DNA of 64,000 bases from Photorhabdus caribbeanensis (lineage in GTDB: Bacteria; Pseudomonadota; Gammaproteobacteria; Enterobacterales; Enterobacteriaceae): the NCBI RefSeq assembly GCF_018448885.1, contig NZ_RCWB01000013.1, positions 1-64,000 on the forward strand. The letters are read 5' to 3'. This document shows, piece after piece, positions 39,805 to 49,191 of this stretch. The position numbers and the translations under genes are program-made. How positions within the stretch are numbered: position 1 is the first letter of the stretch; each line of letters begins with the position of its first letter. Below the pieces are notes generated by a model. It was not told the DNA's origin, ran no database searches, and saw only the letters and a program-made list of their open reading frames with translations.

Positions 39805-40503
39805 ATGCGGACAAAAATACTTGGAGCATTGGTGGTGTTAGGGGGGATTACATCATCTGCTCATGCCTTGGAGATTACGGACACTAGGGCGGCTAAGATA
39901 GAAGACATCGTGAAGCTGCCGATCAAAGGGATTCAGGCAGTTGAGAGTGATGGACAAATCCTGTTCCTGTCAGAGAACGGACGATTTGTCATCACAGGAC
40001 AAATTTACGATCTCTGGAACAAAAAACCTCTAAACACCATGTCTCAGATGCGAGATGTGGCAGAGAGAATTCATTTTAAAAGCATGGGAATGGATGTTGA
40101 TACTTTGAACACCGTTTCAATGGGGCATGGTTCCAAGGAAGTTGTCGTATTTGTCGATCCTCGTTGTGCCATTTGTCATAAGCTGATAAACGATGCGAAG
40201 TCTCTGATAGACAATTACACTTTCAAGTTCATTGTGATACCAGCGCTTGGCGCTGAATCAAACCGTCTTGCCAAATCTCTTTATTGTGCCAAGGACAAGA
40301 GCCGTGCGCTTGACGCTTTAATGAATAACACTCTGGGTTCCCTGCCGCCAAAAACTTCTTGTGACCCCGGACAGTATGACCAGACTCTGTTGACCAGCCA
40401 CTTTATTGGGATTGAAGGAGTCCCATTTGTTGTGGCTCCAGATGGCCGGGTGAGTAAAGGACGTCCTAATAACTTGAAATCATGGCTGGAGGATACTGAA
40501 TGA
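39805..40503 (+). CDS. dsbC: Periplasmic disulfide isomerase DsbC-like
   Basis: The start is ATG 39805 (MRTKILGALVVLGGITSSAH), with GAGGGG 8 bases upstream; the longer frame has no ribosome site. The 232-residue precursor has a signal peptide cut after AHA. It continues with a DsbC N-terminal dimerisation domain and a thioredoxin fold with active site DPRCAICHKL (Cys-Ala-Ile-Cys near residue 121) and the cis-proline loop GVPFVVAPDG. It probably isomerises disulfides in TraU, TraN and other cysteine-rich partners. It overlaps traC by 4 bp. Confidence 0.92.
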   Translation: MRTKILGALVVLGGITSSAHALEITDTRAAKIEDIVKLPIKGIQAVESDGQILFLSENGRFVITGQIYDLWNKKPLNTMSQMRDVAERIHFKSMGMDVDTLNTVSMGHGSKEVVVFVDPRCAICHKLINDAKSLIDNYTFKFIVIPALGAESNRLAKSLYCAKDKSRALDALMNNTLGSLPPKTSCDPGQYDQTLLTSHFIGIEGVPFVVAPDGRVSKGRPNNLKSWLEDTE

Positions 40504-42944
40504 TAGTAACCATCAAAAAAAAGATGGCTGATACACTAATCCCAGAACACTTCAGAGCGGCAGGGATTATTCCAGTGTTGGCCTACTGTGAAGACGAACA
40601 CGTTTTTCTTATGGATGATCATAGCATTGGCTTTGGTTTTATGTGTGAACCTCTATGTGGTGCAGATGAGAAGATCCAAGAACGTGTGAACGGCTTCTTG
40701 AACCAAGAGTTTCCTTCTAAAACTACCCTTCAGTTTGTTTTATTTCGATCCCCTGACATTAATCAAGAGATGTTCCGGATGATAGGACTGCGGGATAGTT
40801 TCCGCCACAACTTGTTGACTTCTGTCATCAAGGAACGGATTAACTTTTTGCAACAACACACAACGGATCGGCTTTATACCAAGACCAATAAAGGTGTCTA
40901 CGATAATGGACTGATTCAGGATCTCAAACTGTTTGTAACCTGCAAGGTACCGATCAAAGGCAACAGCCCCACTGGCAATGAGCTCCAGCAACTGATCCTA
41001 CTTAGGACAAAGGTTGAATCGTCTCTCCAGACAGTTGGTTTGCGTCCGCGTACTATGACTGCGGTGAACTATATCCGGCTCATGAATACCATGATTAATT
41101 GGGGGTCTGAAACTTCCTGGCGCAATGACTCGATTGATTGGGAGGCGGATAAGCCAATCTGCGAACAAATATTTGACTACGGCACCGATCTTGAGGTCAG
41201 CAAGAATGGAATCCGTCTTGGTGATTACCATGTTAAAGTGATGTCGGCCAAGAAACTGCCCGATGTGTTCTACTTTGGAGATGCGCTGACCTATGCCGGG
41301 GATCTTAGTGGCGGGAACTCAAGCATTAAAGAGAACTACATGGTCGTGACTAATGTGTTCTTCCCGGAGGCCGAAAGCACCAAAAATACTCTCGAACGTA
41401 AGCGCCAATTCACGGTGAATCAAGCATATGGCCCAATGCTAAAATTCGTGCCAGTGCTGGCAGACAAGAAAGAGAGCTTCGATACGCTTTATGAATCCAT
41501 GAAGGAAGGCGCTAAGCCTATCAAGATAACTTATTCAGTAGTAATTTTTGCACCGACTAAAGCGCGAGTGGAATCCGCTGCAATAGCCGCTCGGAACATC
41601 TGGCGAGAATCTCGCTTTGAGCTTATGGAAGACAAGTTCATTGTACTTCCGATGCTCCTGAACTGCCTACCATTCTGTACTGATCGTGATGCTGTTCGTG
41701 ATCTCTTCCGCTACAAAACCATGACCACAGAACAAGCTACTGTTCTGCTACCCATCTTCGGGGAGTGGAAGGGGACAGGAACCTATCATGCAGCTCTTAT
41801 TTCTCGCAATGGGCAACTCATGAGTTTGTCTCTTCACGACAGTAATACCAACAAAAACCTCGTGATCGCCGCGGAATCCGGTTCCGGTAAATCTTTCCTG
41901 ACTAACGAGCTGATTTTTTCCTATCTGTCCGAAGGTGCCCAAGTTTGGGTTATTGATGCCGGAAAATCCTACCAAAAACTGGCGGAGATGCTCAAAGGCG
42001 ATTTCATTCACTTCGAGGAAGGGACAGATGTGTGCCTTAACCCATTTGAGTTGATTGAGAACTACGAAGATGAAGAAGACGCCATCGTTAGCTTAGTCGG
42101 TACAATGGCATCAGCCAAAGGTCTACTAGATGAATGGCAGATTTCGGCTCTCAAACAGGTTCTTTCTCGTTTGTGGGAAAGGAAAGGTAAGGAGATGAAG
42201 GTCGATGATATTGCTAAGTGCTGCCTAGAAAGTGAAGACCAACGCCTCAAAGACATTGGTATGCAGCTCTACGCCTTCACATCGCAAGGCAATTACGGAA
42301 AATATTTCGCATGGAAGAACAACATCAGTTTCCAGAACCAGTTCACAGTTCTGGAACTCGATGAATTGCAAGGGCGCAAACACCTCCGTCAGGTTGTACT
42401 ACTGCAACTCATCTACCAAATTCAGCAAGAAGTCTTCTTAGGTGAACGTAATCGTAAGAAAGTAGTCATCGTGGATGAAGCTTGGGACTTACTCAAAGAG
42501 GGAGAAGTTTCGGTGTTCATGGAGCATGCTTACCGTAAGTTCCGTAAATACGGCGGTTCAGTGGTGATTGCTACCCAATCAATCAACGATCTCTACGAGA
42601 ACGCCGTTGGCCGTGCCATCGCGGAAAACTCAGCCAGTATGTACTTGCTTGGTCAGACCGAGGAGACCGTAGAGTCCGTGAAACGCAGTGGCCGCCTGAC
42701 GCTCTCCCAAGGAGGATTCCATACCCTAAAAACCGTTCACACCATCCAAGGCGTATATTCAGAAATCTTCATTAAATCGAAGAGTGGCATGGGCGTTGGC
42801 CGCTTGATTGTGAGTGATTTCCAGAAGCTGTTGTACTCAACCGATCCGGTTGATGTGAACGCCATCGACCAGTTTGTAAAACAAGGCATGAGTATCCCAG
42901 AAGCTATTAAGGCCGTGATGCGAAGCCGCCAACAGGCCGTTTAA
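40500..42944 (+). CDS. traC: Type IV secretion ATPase TraC (VirB4-like)
   Basis: TraC is the cytoplasmic ATPase that powers pilus assembly. The 814-residue protein has an N-terminal TraC_F_IV domain and a C-terminal ATPase domain with Walker A AESGSGKSFLTNE (near residue 459) and Walker B KKVVIVDEAWDLLKEG (near 655). The Q/sensor segment VVIATQSINDLYEN follows. Length and motif order match the F/SXT group. It is coupled to dsbC upstream and followed after 14 bp by the trbI-like gene. Confidence 0.95.
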   Translation: MIVTIKKKMADTLIPEHFRAAGIIPVLAYCEDEHVFLMDDHSIGFGFMCEPLCGADEKIQERVNGFLNQEFPSKTTLQFVLFRSPDINQEMFRMIGLRDSFRHNLLTSVIKERINFLQQHTTDRLYTKTNKGVYDNGLIQDLKLFVTCKVPIKGNSPTGNELQQLILLRTKVESSLQTVGLRPRTMTAVNYIRLMNTMINWGSETSWRNDSIDWEADKPICEQIFDYGTDLEVSKNGIRLGDYHVKVMSAKKLPDVFYFGDALTYAGDLSGGNSSIKENYMVVTNVFFPEAESTKNTLERKRQFTVNQAYGPMLKFVPVLADKKESFDTLYESMKEGAKPIKITYSVVIFAPTKARVESAAIAARNIWRESRFELMEDKFIVLPMLLNCLPFCTDRDAVRDLFRYKTMTTEQATVLLPIFGEWKGTGTYHAALISRNGQLMSLSLHDSNTNKNLVIAAESGSGKSFLTNELIFSYLSEGAQVWVIDAGKSYQKLAEMLKGDFIHFEEGTDVCLNPFELIENYEDEEDAIVSLVGTMASAKGLLDEWQISALKQVLSRLWERKGKEMKVDDIAKCCLESEDQRLKDIGMQLYAFTSQGNYGKYFAWKNNISFQNQFTVLELDELQGRKHLRQVVLLQLIYQIQQEVFLGERNRKKVVIVDEAWDLLKEGEVSVFMEHAYRKFRKYGGSVVIATQSINDLYENAVGRAIAENSASMYLLGQTEETVESVKRSGRLTLSQGGFHTLKTVHTIQGVYSEIFIKSKSGMGVGRLIVSDFQKLLYSTDPVDVNAIDQFVKQGMSIPEAIKAVMRSRQQAV

Positions 42945-42958
42945 CCAAGGAGACTGCA

Positions 42959-43276
42959 ATGAACATCAAAGCAATCTTTATCGCTGCTGTTCTGGGCATT
43001 GTCGGTGGTTTCGGCAGCTCTTACTTTGTCATGAAGGAACAGATGGTCAGTATTCAAAACAGGCTCAATCAATCCCCGCCAGTAGTCGTGGTTGATTTTG
43101 CCAAAGTTGCGTTATCCTACCCGGCGGGAGCCTCTCAGGAAGAGATCGAAAAGCTGATGGTGAAAACCAATAACGCCATCTTAAAACTCAAAGAAGCTGG
43201 CTACTTGGTACTGGACGCCAGTGCTGTTATTGGTGCACCGAGTGATGTGTACCTTCCTGAGGAGGCGTTTAAATGA
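42959..43276 (+). CDS. Small membrane protein, TrbI (F-type)-like
   Basis: This is a 105-residue protein with one N-terminal membrane helix (residues 5-24, AIFIAAVLGIVGGFGSSYFV), a short coil and a periplasmic domain beginning PPVVVVDFAKVALSYP. F TrbI is of similar build and lies in the same place, between traC and traW. Sequence similarity by eye is limited, so the name is tentative. It overlaps trhF by 4 bp. Confidence 0.65.
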   Translation: MNIKAIFIAAVLGIVGGFGSSYFVMKEQMVSIQNRLNQSPPVVVVDFAKVALSYPAGASQEEIEKLMVKTNNAILKLKEAGYLVLDASAVIGAPSDVYLPEEAFK

Positions 43277-43788
43277 AGTTCTTCGTAAAAAAAGAGCCCT
43301 GGAGACGCTTTGGAATCAAAGCAGGAGTCACTCTGTTGGTGCTGTGGGTAGCCAGTGTTGCATTTGCAAGCCGCTACCGGATTGGTATTGACTCGCAACA
43401 GGAAAAATGCTTGCCCGGTTATACCTTCTTCCTTATTGATTTGAAAAATCAGAGTCTAGAACGCAGCGCTGTATATGCATTTTCTGCGAAAAATATGCAA
43501 CCGTTCTACAAGGATGGTACACGCATGGTCAAGATCCTGACCGGGATGCCCGGCGATACGGTGGTAATCAATGATAAGTGGAAAATCACAGTAAATGGGG
43601 AGCAAGTCGGAGAAGGTTTGCCGCTCGCAAGGAAGTTATATCTGCCTGAAAACCACTTCTACGGGAAGACCACTCTGGATAAGGGTAATTACTGGTTCAT
43701 GGGTAAAAGCCCTTTCAGCTTTGACTCTCGTTATTGGGGGATTGTGAAAGATGACCAAATCATTGGCCGCGCATACCCTATTTTCTAA
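43273..43788 (+). CDS. trhF: S26-family signal peptidase-like protein TrhF
   Basis: TrhF proteins are signal-peptidase-like and are thought to process pilin or other Tra precursors. The 171-residue protein has one membrane helix (about residues 16-34). The nucleophile region reads EKCLPGYTFFLID, with Cys46 where S26 peptidases usually have serine. The base region TRMVKILTGMPGD has Lys87, and the segment GNYWFMGKSPFSFDSRYWG is the conserved box near the C-terminus. The cysteine is, as I recall, common in this subgroup, but activity should not be assumed. It overlaps traW by 38 bp. Confidence 0.82.
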   Translation: MKFFVKKEPWRRFGIKAGVTLLVLWVASVAFASRYRIGIDSQQEKCLPGYTFFLIDLKNQSLERSAVYAFSAKNMQPFYKDGTRMVKILTGMPGDTVVINDKWKITVNGEQVGEGLPLARKLYLPENHFYGKTTLDKGNYWFMGKSPFSFDSRYWGIVKDDQIIGRAYPIF

Positions 43789-44983
43789 AATTGTCGCCGC
43801 ATTGGTGCTAGTGGTTGGAATTGCATCTGCTGAACAATCCCCGATCACTATCGAAGATAAAGCCCTTATCGGGCAAGGCAGGCAGATTGTGGAGAAGGCA
43901 GGTAAGCAGGAGAGCCCTGCGTGGCTACAGAACCCACACATAGATACTGCTCAGGCTGAGGTTGCAGAATTTTTTAAACAGCTCCAGTCAACCAATCCAA
44001 CATTGAGGGAAATGAGACGTACGCAAGCCGAAAAAAGTATTTACACCGACCACAAAATCTTAGTATTCGCGTCGCTCTCCCTCGGAGATCAGGGACTAGA
44101 TGATGTGTTATCTGCAATATCGGGTAATACTGATGCCGTTGTTGTCTTTCGAGGCATTCCAGAGGGAATGAACCTAGGACAGGGGGTGAAAGTTATCCAG
44201 GCGCTAGCTGCTAAAAAAAATCCGGTGCCGAACATTATCATCAATCCGACACTGTTCAAAACGTACGACATCACATCTGTACCAACAATAGTGATACTAA
44301 AGGATGAACCGCGGCTTGGAGAACCACCGAAGGAGATAGCTAAGGTTTCGGGGCTGTCCGATCCAGCATGGCTCAGCCAAAAGGTGAAGAACGGCGAGAA
44401 AAAAGACTTCGGAGTCAAGGGACCTGTCGAGGAAATTAGTGAGCCCGATCTGATCGAAGTAGCGAAAAAACGTCTTGCCAACATCAATTGGGAAGAGAAG
44501 AAAAAACAGGCTATTGAGCGATTCTGGAGCAAGCAAAATTTCAACGAACTCCCATCGGCCAAAAAATCCAGAACCCGCGAGATTGCTCCAAGCATAATGA
44601 TCACCAGCGACATCTCAGCGCAGGACGGAACGCTGATCGCGAAACAAGGGGCTATTATTAATCCATTGGATACTCGCCCATTTACCCAGGCAGTTGTTGT
44701 TTTTGACCCTTTAGATAAAAAGCAGATGAAAGTGCTCAACAGTGTTCTGCCAACGATAAAGCAAAAGCCAGGCGTTCATCGAATCATCTACATTGCAACT
44801 CGGTTCGATAAAGACAGGGGCTGGAATTCATACAAGGAAGTGACTGACTTCTTTGATGCGCCAGTTTACCTTTTGACGCCAGATCTTATCTCTAGGTTTG
44901 AGTTGGAGTTCACCCCGAGCATCATCACGGCCAAAAACAAGAAATTCGTCATCCGAGAACTCGCAGAGGAAAGTGATGAGTGA
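43751..44983 (+). CDS. traW: Pilus assembly protein TraW with TrbC-like domain
   Basis: The 410-residue protein has a signal peptide (KIVAALVLVVGIASA). A TrbC-type domain (about residues 90-210) contains KILVFASLSLGDQGLDDVL and TYDITSVPTIVILKD. A TraW-type domain (about 280-405) contains AVVVFDPLDKKQMKVLNSVL and FELEFTPSIITAKNKKFVIR. F has these as two genes; in SXT/R27-type systems they are fused as here. Both act in the periplasm with TraU and TraF to extend the pilus. It starts inside the end of trhF. Confidence 0.86.
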   Translation: MTKSLAAHTLFSKIVAALVLVVGIASAEQSPITIEDKALIGQGRQIVEKAGKQESPAWLQNPHIDTAQAEVAEFFKQLQSTNPTLREMRRTQAEKSIYTDHKILVFASLSLGDQGLDDVLSAISGNTDAVVVFRGIPEGMNLGQGVKVIQALAAKKNPVPNIIINPTLFKTYDITSVPTIVILKDEPRLGEPPKEIAKVSGLSDPAWLSQKVKNGEKKDFGVKGPVEEISEPDLIEVAKKRLANINWEEKKKQAIERFWSKQNFNELPSAKKSRTREIAPSIMITSDISAQDGTLIAKQGAIINPLDTRPFTQAVVVFDPLDKKQMKVLNSVLPTIKQKPGVHRIIYIATRFDKDRGWNSYKEVTDFFDAPVYLLTPDLISRFELEFTPSIITAKNKKFVIRELAEESDE

Positions 44984-45067
44984 CTCTAACCAATAAAAAA
45001 TGTTGGCGCCTGTAGTTTTGTGGTTGCGTAAATTGAACGAACATTCGAATGCTGTAAGGATCTTACC

Positions 45068-46075
45068 ATGATAGTAAAATCTCTATGCTTACTGACCGCA
45101 AGTGCGGCTCTGTGGGTCGGATCAGCATTAGCTGATCCTGGTTGCCAGAATGCAGAAGTGATTGGTGGGAGGTTAATTACCGACATTTGTTGGAGCTGTA
45201 TCTTCCCGATAAAGGTAGCTGGAGTGCCTATCAGCGGCTCCGGTGGTTCATTCCCGAACGAAGCGGTATCCAATCCACTCTGTATGTGTGAGGACAATCT
45301 TGGCGTACCACGGCCAGGCGTGACTACTTCCATGTGGGAGCCTGCTCGTCTTGTTGAGTTTCAGCGAGTACCTGGCTGTTCATCGGTATTAAATGGTGTT
45401 CGTTTTCCGTTTGACCGCACCAACCAGGGACATCACGGCGAAGGCGATATGGATGGAGGGGATGGTTCCTTCATGCACTATCACTACTACGCTTTCCCGC
45501 TCCTAGTGATGCTCGATCTCTTCATCAAGCAGACCTGCAATGCTGACGGTTACATGGATCTGGACGTCATGTACATGTCCGAGCTGGACCCTACATGGAA
45601 CAATGACGAACTAGCATTTTTTACCAACCCCGAAGCAGCGGCAGTAGCCAATCCTATCGCAGCGGCAGCATGTACTGCTGACGCGATTTCTTCGACTGCC
45701 GGTAAGCCCCTCAAGCAACTTTTTTGGTGTGCGGGATCATGGGGAATGCTTTATCCATTCAGTGGCAACCAAAACGGAGGAAAAGGTGTTCTTCGTGATA
45801 GCAGTCTGCTGAGCACTAGGGTTCTTGCTGCCTTACATCGTCGTGGTTTGGCATGGAAAACAATGGGCTCTGAAGCTATGTGCCGCGGAGTAATTAGCCC
45901 AACTTTGCCAAAGACCCAGTATAAGTTCACCTTGCTCCACCCAGTTCCAGAAACTAATTCGTCTCACGTTATTGGTGAGTCAATTCTAACTTGGGGGTTA
46001 GCAAGAACAATCCCTGCCATCGGTCAGGACCCGATCTATACAATCTGGCGCTGGAATGACTGCTGCAATCACTGA
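45068..46075 (+). CDS. traU: Pilus assembly/mating-pair protein TraU
   Basis: TraU is a periplasmic, cysteine-rich protein needed for DNA transfer. The 335-residue precursor has a signal peptide (MIVKSLCLLTASAALWVGSA, cut after ALA). Conserved motifs are TDICWSCIFPIKVAG, PLCMCEDNLGVPRPGV and GDGSFMHYHYYAFPLL. At least ten cysteines remain after cleavage, including the final WNDCCNH, so it is a plausible client of DsbC. It is 84 bp after traW and followed by a terminator. Confidence 0.95.
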   Translation: MIVKSLCLLTASAALWVGSALADPGCQNAEVIGGRLITDICWSCIFPIKVAGVPISGSGGSFPNEAVSNPLCMCEDNLGVPRPGVTTSMWEPARLVEFQRVPGCSSVLNGVRFPFDRTNQGHHGEGDMDGGDGSFMHYHYYAFPLLVMLDLFIKQTCNADGYMDLDVMYMSELDPTWNNDELAFFTNPEAAAVANPIAAAACTADAISSTAGKPLKQLFWCAGSWGMLYPFSGNQNGGKGVLRDSSLLSTRVLAALHRRGLAWKTMGSEAMCRGVISPTLPKTQYKFTLLHPVPETNSSHVIGESILTWGLARTIPAIGQDPIYTIWRWNDCCNH

Positions 46076-46113
46076 TAGCAACCTGAGACTAGTTATATAA
46101 AATTCCATATTAT

Positions 46114-46140
46114 AGCCATTGATTTTTAATGGCTTTTTTT
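46114..46140 (+). terminator. Rho-independent terminator after traU
   Basis: AGCCAT (46114-46119) pairs with ATGGCT (46129-46134) around a 9-nt loop, followed by six T. It ends the dsbC-traC-trbI-trhF-traW-traU transcript. Confidence 0.85.
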
Positions 46141-46291
46141 GTGTAAGGTTTATTATTTGGACAAATATCAATTTAGCAGACGTAATTTGTTGCTCAAGCT
46201 GCGACAACTTTCGTTCTATCTCTTCGATCTTGACGCTATTTTCGCCTTGAAAAGCTGATAGCTTCCTCTTGCAGTAGTTGTTTTTGAATGT

Positions 46292-46304
46292 GCCCAAAAA
46301 GGGC
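46292..46304. promoter_or_regulatory. Candidate FlhDC-like activator box (6 of 8)
   Basis: GCCCAAAAAGGGC is a perfect GCCC-N5-GGGC. The centre is 71 bp before the traN ATG. Confidence 0.78.
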
Positions 46305-46368
46305 CGCTCCACATGCAAATAGTCTCCAACTTCTCAGATAGCATGGGAAGGTTGAAGCGGAGGACAAG

Positions 46369-49164
46369 ATGCGAAGTCATACATATTTCATGAGAATCAT
46401 GGCCTCGCTGCTGACAGTAACGATGTCGGTGCTACCGATACATTCTTATGCTAACGGCGGCCAGGACCAGGATATTACATTGGTAGGGAAAGAGGCTCAA
46501 AGTTTTGGGCATAGCCTATCCAACTCTTTCAAATCGAATACTGGTACTACTCAGAATGGTACGATCTCCTTGCCAACTCTGAAAGATGGTCAGTTTCAGA
46601 TGAATGGTGGAAACCAGATCAATGTTAACGATCTGTTCCCAGGAACCAGCAACAGTAATTCGGATAGCGATTACTTCCCTGATGCCAATAAACCAGACAT
46701 AGATGGTCTACAAGGGATCTACGACTCCGGTGATAGTATGGACAAAGCTGGAAACAACGCCAAAGATTCGTTATGGACGGATGCGAATCGCCCGAATCCT
46801 TCCATTTCCGGAGCAGCATACAAAGTACTTCTTGATGCTGCTAACCGCTCGCGACCTGATTTTTCCAATGATCCAGTACTAAATCTCAGTAAGAAAACTT
46901 ATGAGAATATGGATCTGATTGCCGAGGGGTTTGGAGATTGTTCAGTCAAGACAATAATAAACAAAAACACTATCAACACCCATATCCCTGAATACGAGCG
47001 TTGCCAGCGTGTTGTAGACCAAAGCGCAGACTGTGAAGTCGTCCATGACTACGATGCGTCTGTAGTTAAGCACTATAATGGTCCTTATAACTTGAAATCT
47101 TGCGGTGAAGGTTGCGCAGAGTTGTGGATTGGCCGCATAGGTGATAACTATTGGTCAGGGCATTGTGCAATATATGAAGAGTTTACTCGCGTACAAGTCT
47201 CTAATCCTGATGCTATTACCAGTGCTGTGTTGGAATATGCAAAATGGGACGATTACATGCAGGTCTGGATCGGTAAGTCCGGACAGGAGCAAAAAGTATG
47301 GCAGGGACCCAATAATAATTTTCCTCCAGAGACAGCTGGTGCATGTGAGTTAAGCACAAGTTGGGAAGTGAATCCGAATACCGATGTTACAAACAACTTT
47401 AAAAATGTAAAACCTGGGGATGTCGTATCTTTCAAGATACGTGTCTCTGTGACTGGGGGCGGTGAGGGTTATGGCCGGATTCGGATTCATTATGATCCAG
47501 CGAAGGCAATAACCAAGGATGAATGGTCTCCGCAAAGCTGTGTGAGCTCGGCCAAAGGGGTCATTGACGGGTTTGCTAACGGCGAGATCGCCTGTATTGA
47601 TGACCCAACTGACGCAACAGGTTGCACCATTATCAATGGTATCAAGATTTGTGAGTCTCAGCTCAAGCCATCGCCTTTACCGAGCATTTCCAAACTCTGC
47701 AAGAAAATCAAAGTAAAAGCAGACTATGATTTTTATAAAGGCCCGATGGAATGTTGGACTGATCCCCAAGGAGAGGTTCAATGCCCGGTAAACAATGGGG
47801 GGAATCTGAATAACTGTACGCAGTATGAGAGCAACCCTCAATGTGGTTTCATCAGCTCTAGGTGTGTTGATGGCGCTCAAGGGACATCTGGAACCTGTTA
47901 TGTCCACGAAGATACTTATGACTGTGGTACTGATGTGCTTGTGCCGACCCTAGAAAAAGAGGCAGAGTATCAGTGTGGGGGACCTATCCGCTGCATGGGG
48001 GACGATTGTCTCGATGTAACAAAAACGCAGAGTACAGATTTTGCGCGCGCCACAGCGCTGCTCAACGCCGCTCAGTTCATGACTCAAGATATGAAATGTA
48101 CGGGAATGGATGGCAACACCAACCCCAAGGGGGATGAAAACGTCATTTGTTCAGCTTTTGCTGGAGAAGCCGGTGAATGCAAGATCGCAGTTGGAGGCGT
48201 ATCTGATTGCTGCGAGAAGCCATCTAACATCTCGTTGGCGGATTACCTAAACTTAATCATGGCAGTGCCTAAGCTTGATGGCGCAGTGATGGGACTGACC
48301 GACGGCAATGCCCTTAAAGGCGCCTACCAAGTACTGCGTGAGCCGGTACTTCAAGGTTGGACAGAATTGACAAAACCTTTTACTAGCTACATTGAGAATA
48401 TGTCTGGGGCCGTCAAGTCATTCTTCCAGCCAGTGGAACAATTTGTTGACCAATTTATCGAACAGCTTAAAGAGCAAGTTAAGAAGGTAATGATGGATGT
48501 GTTCAAGTCCGCAGGGCAGGACGCGGCCACAGAAAAAGCGGCGACAGCGGCATCAGAAAAAGCAGCGGAGGCCATGATGGACACAGCGATGACTTGGTTA
48601 AGTACCGCTATGACAATCTATACGATCTACGTTGTGACGATGGTCATGATCCAGATAATTTGGAAGTGCGAAGAGGAAGAGTTTACGATGAACGCCAAAA
48701 GGGCACTTAAGAACTGCTCGTATGTTGGTTCGTACTGCAAGTCCAAAGTGTTAGGTGCTTGTATTGAGAAACGCGAAGCCTATTGCTGCTTTAACTCACC
48801 ATTGTCTCGCATTATCCAAGAACAAGTTCGTCCGCAACTTGGCGTGAACTTCGGTGATGCAAAGAACCCTCAATGTGGGGGCATCCCTATGGACAAAATC
48901 GCTGAGATTAACTGGAGTAAGGTTAACCTAGATGAATGGTTGGGGATTCTTCAACAGAACAGTAAATTTCCAGAACCCAACTTAATCAACTTGGATACCC
49001 TAACTGGAACAGGTAACGATTTCAACATTGATGGTACACGTAAGAATGCCCAAGAGAGGGTACTGGAGCGTTTAAAAGGGATTGATGTTGATGCGAAACG
49101 TCGTGAGGGAACGAACGGCATAGATCCTCAAACTGGCTCACCCACGAGTGGCGGAGGGCGATAA
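46369..49164 (+). CDS. traN: Mating-pair stabilisation protein TraN
   Basis: TraN is the outer-membrane protein that grips a receptor on the recipient and stabilises mating pairs. The 931-residue precursor has a signal peptide (RIMASLLTVTMSVLPIHSYA) and a very cysteine-rich body. Examples are FGDCSVKTII, GPMECWTDPQGEVQCPVN and YVGSYCKSKVLGACIEKREA, the last being part of the conserved C-terminal TraN block. The region around residues 240-380 contains the variable part that usually sets recipient specificity. GGAGGACAAG precedes the ATG. It is transcribed alone and followed by a terminator. Confidence 0.93.
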   Translation: MRSHTYFMRIMASLLTVTMSVLPIHSYANGGQDQDITLVGKEAQSFGHSLSNSFKSNTGTTQNGTISLPTLKDGQFQMNGGNQINVNDLFPGTSNSNSDSDYFPDANKPDIDGLQGIYDSGDSMDKAGNNAKDSLWTDANRPNPSISGAAYKVLLDAANRSRPDFSNDPVLNLSKKTYENMDLIAEGFGDCSVKTIINKNTINTHIPEYERCQRVVDQSADCEVVHDYDASVVKHYNGPYNLKSCGEGCAELWIGRIGDNYWSGHCAIYEEFTRVQVSNPDAITSAVLEYAKWDDYMQVWIGKSGQEQKVWQGPNNNFPPETAGACELSTSWEVNPNTDVTNNFKNVKPGDVVSFKIRVSVTGGGEGYGRIRIHYDPAKAITKDEWSPQSCVSSAKGVIDGFANGEIACIDDPTDATGCTIINGIKICESQLKPSPLPSISKLCKKIKVKADYDFYKGPMECWTDPQGEVQCPVNNGGNLNNCTQYESNPQCGFISSRCVDGAQGTSGTCYVHEDTYDCGTDVLVPTLEKEAEYQCGGPIRCMGDDCLDVTKTQSTDFARATALLNAAQFMTQDMKCTGMDGNTNPKGDENVICSAFAGEAGECKIAVGGVSDCCEKPSNISLADYLNLIMAVPKLDGAVMGLTDGNALKGAYQVLREPVLQGWTELTKPFTSYIENMSGAVKSFFQPVEQFVDQFIEQLKEQVKKVMMDVFKSAGQDAATEKAATAASEKAAEAMMDTAMTWLSTAMTIYTIYVVTMVMIQIIWKCEEEEFTMNAKRALKNCSYVGSYCKSKVLGACIEKREAYCCFNSPLSRIIQEQVRPQLGVNFGDAKNPQCGGIPMDKIAEINWSKVNLDEWLGILQQNSKFPEPNLINLDTLTGTGNDFNIDGTRKNAQERVLERLKGIDVDAKRREGTNGIDPQTGSPTSGGGR

Positions 49165-49191
49165 AAAAAGGGCCTTTCGGCCCCTTTTTTT
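49163..49191. terminator. Bidirectional terminator between traN and a convergent gene
   Basis: GGGCC tttc GGCCC lies between seven A on the left and seven T on the right, so it can work on both strands. The minus-strand lipoprotein gene ends inside it. Confidence 0.9.

Noticed and set aside
45998-46318. 106-codon minus-strand frame between traU and traN with a coiled-coil-like stretch
   Set aside because: It runs through the traU terminator, the activator box and the end of traU, and has no ribosome site.
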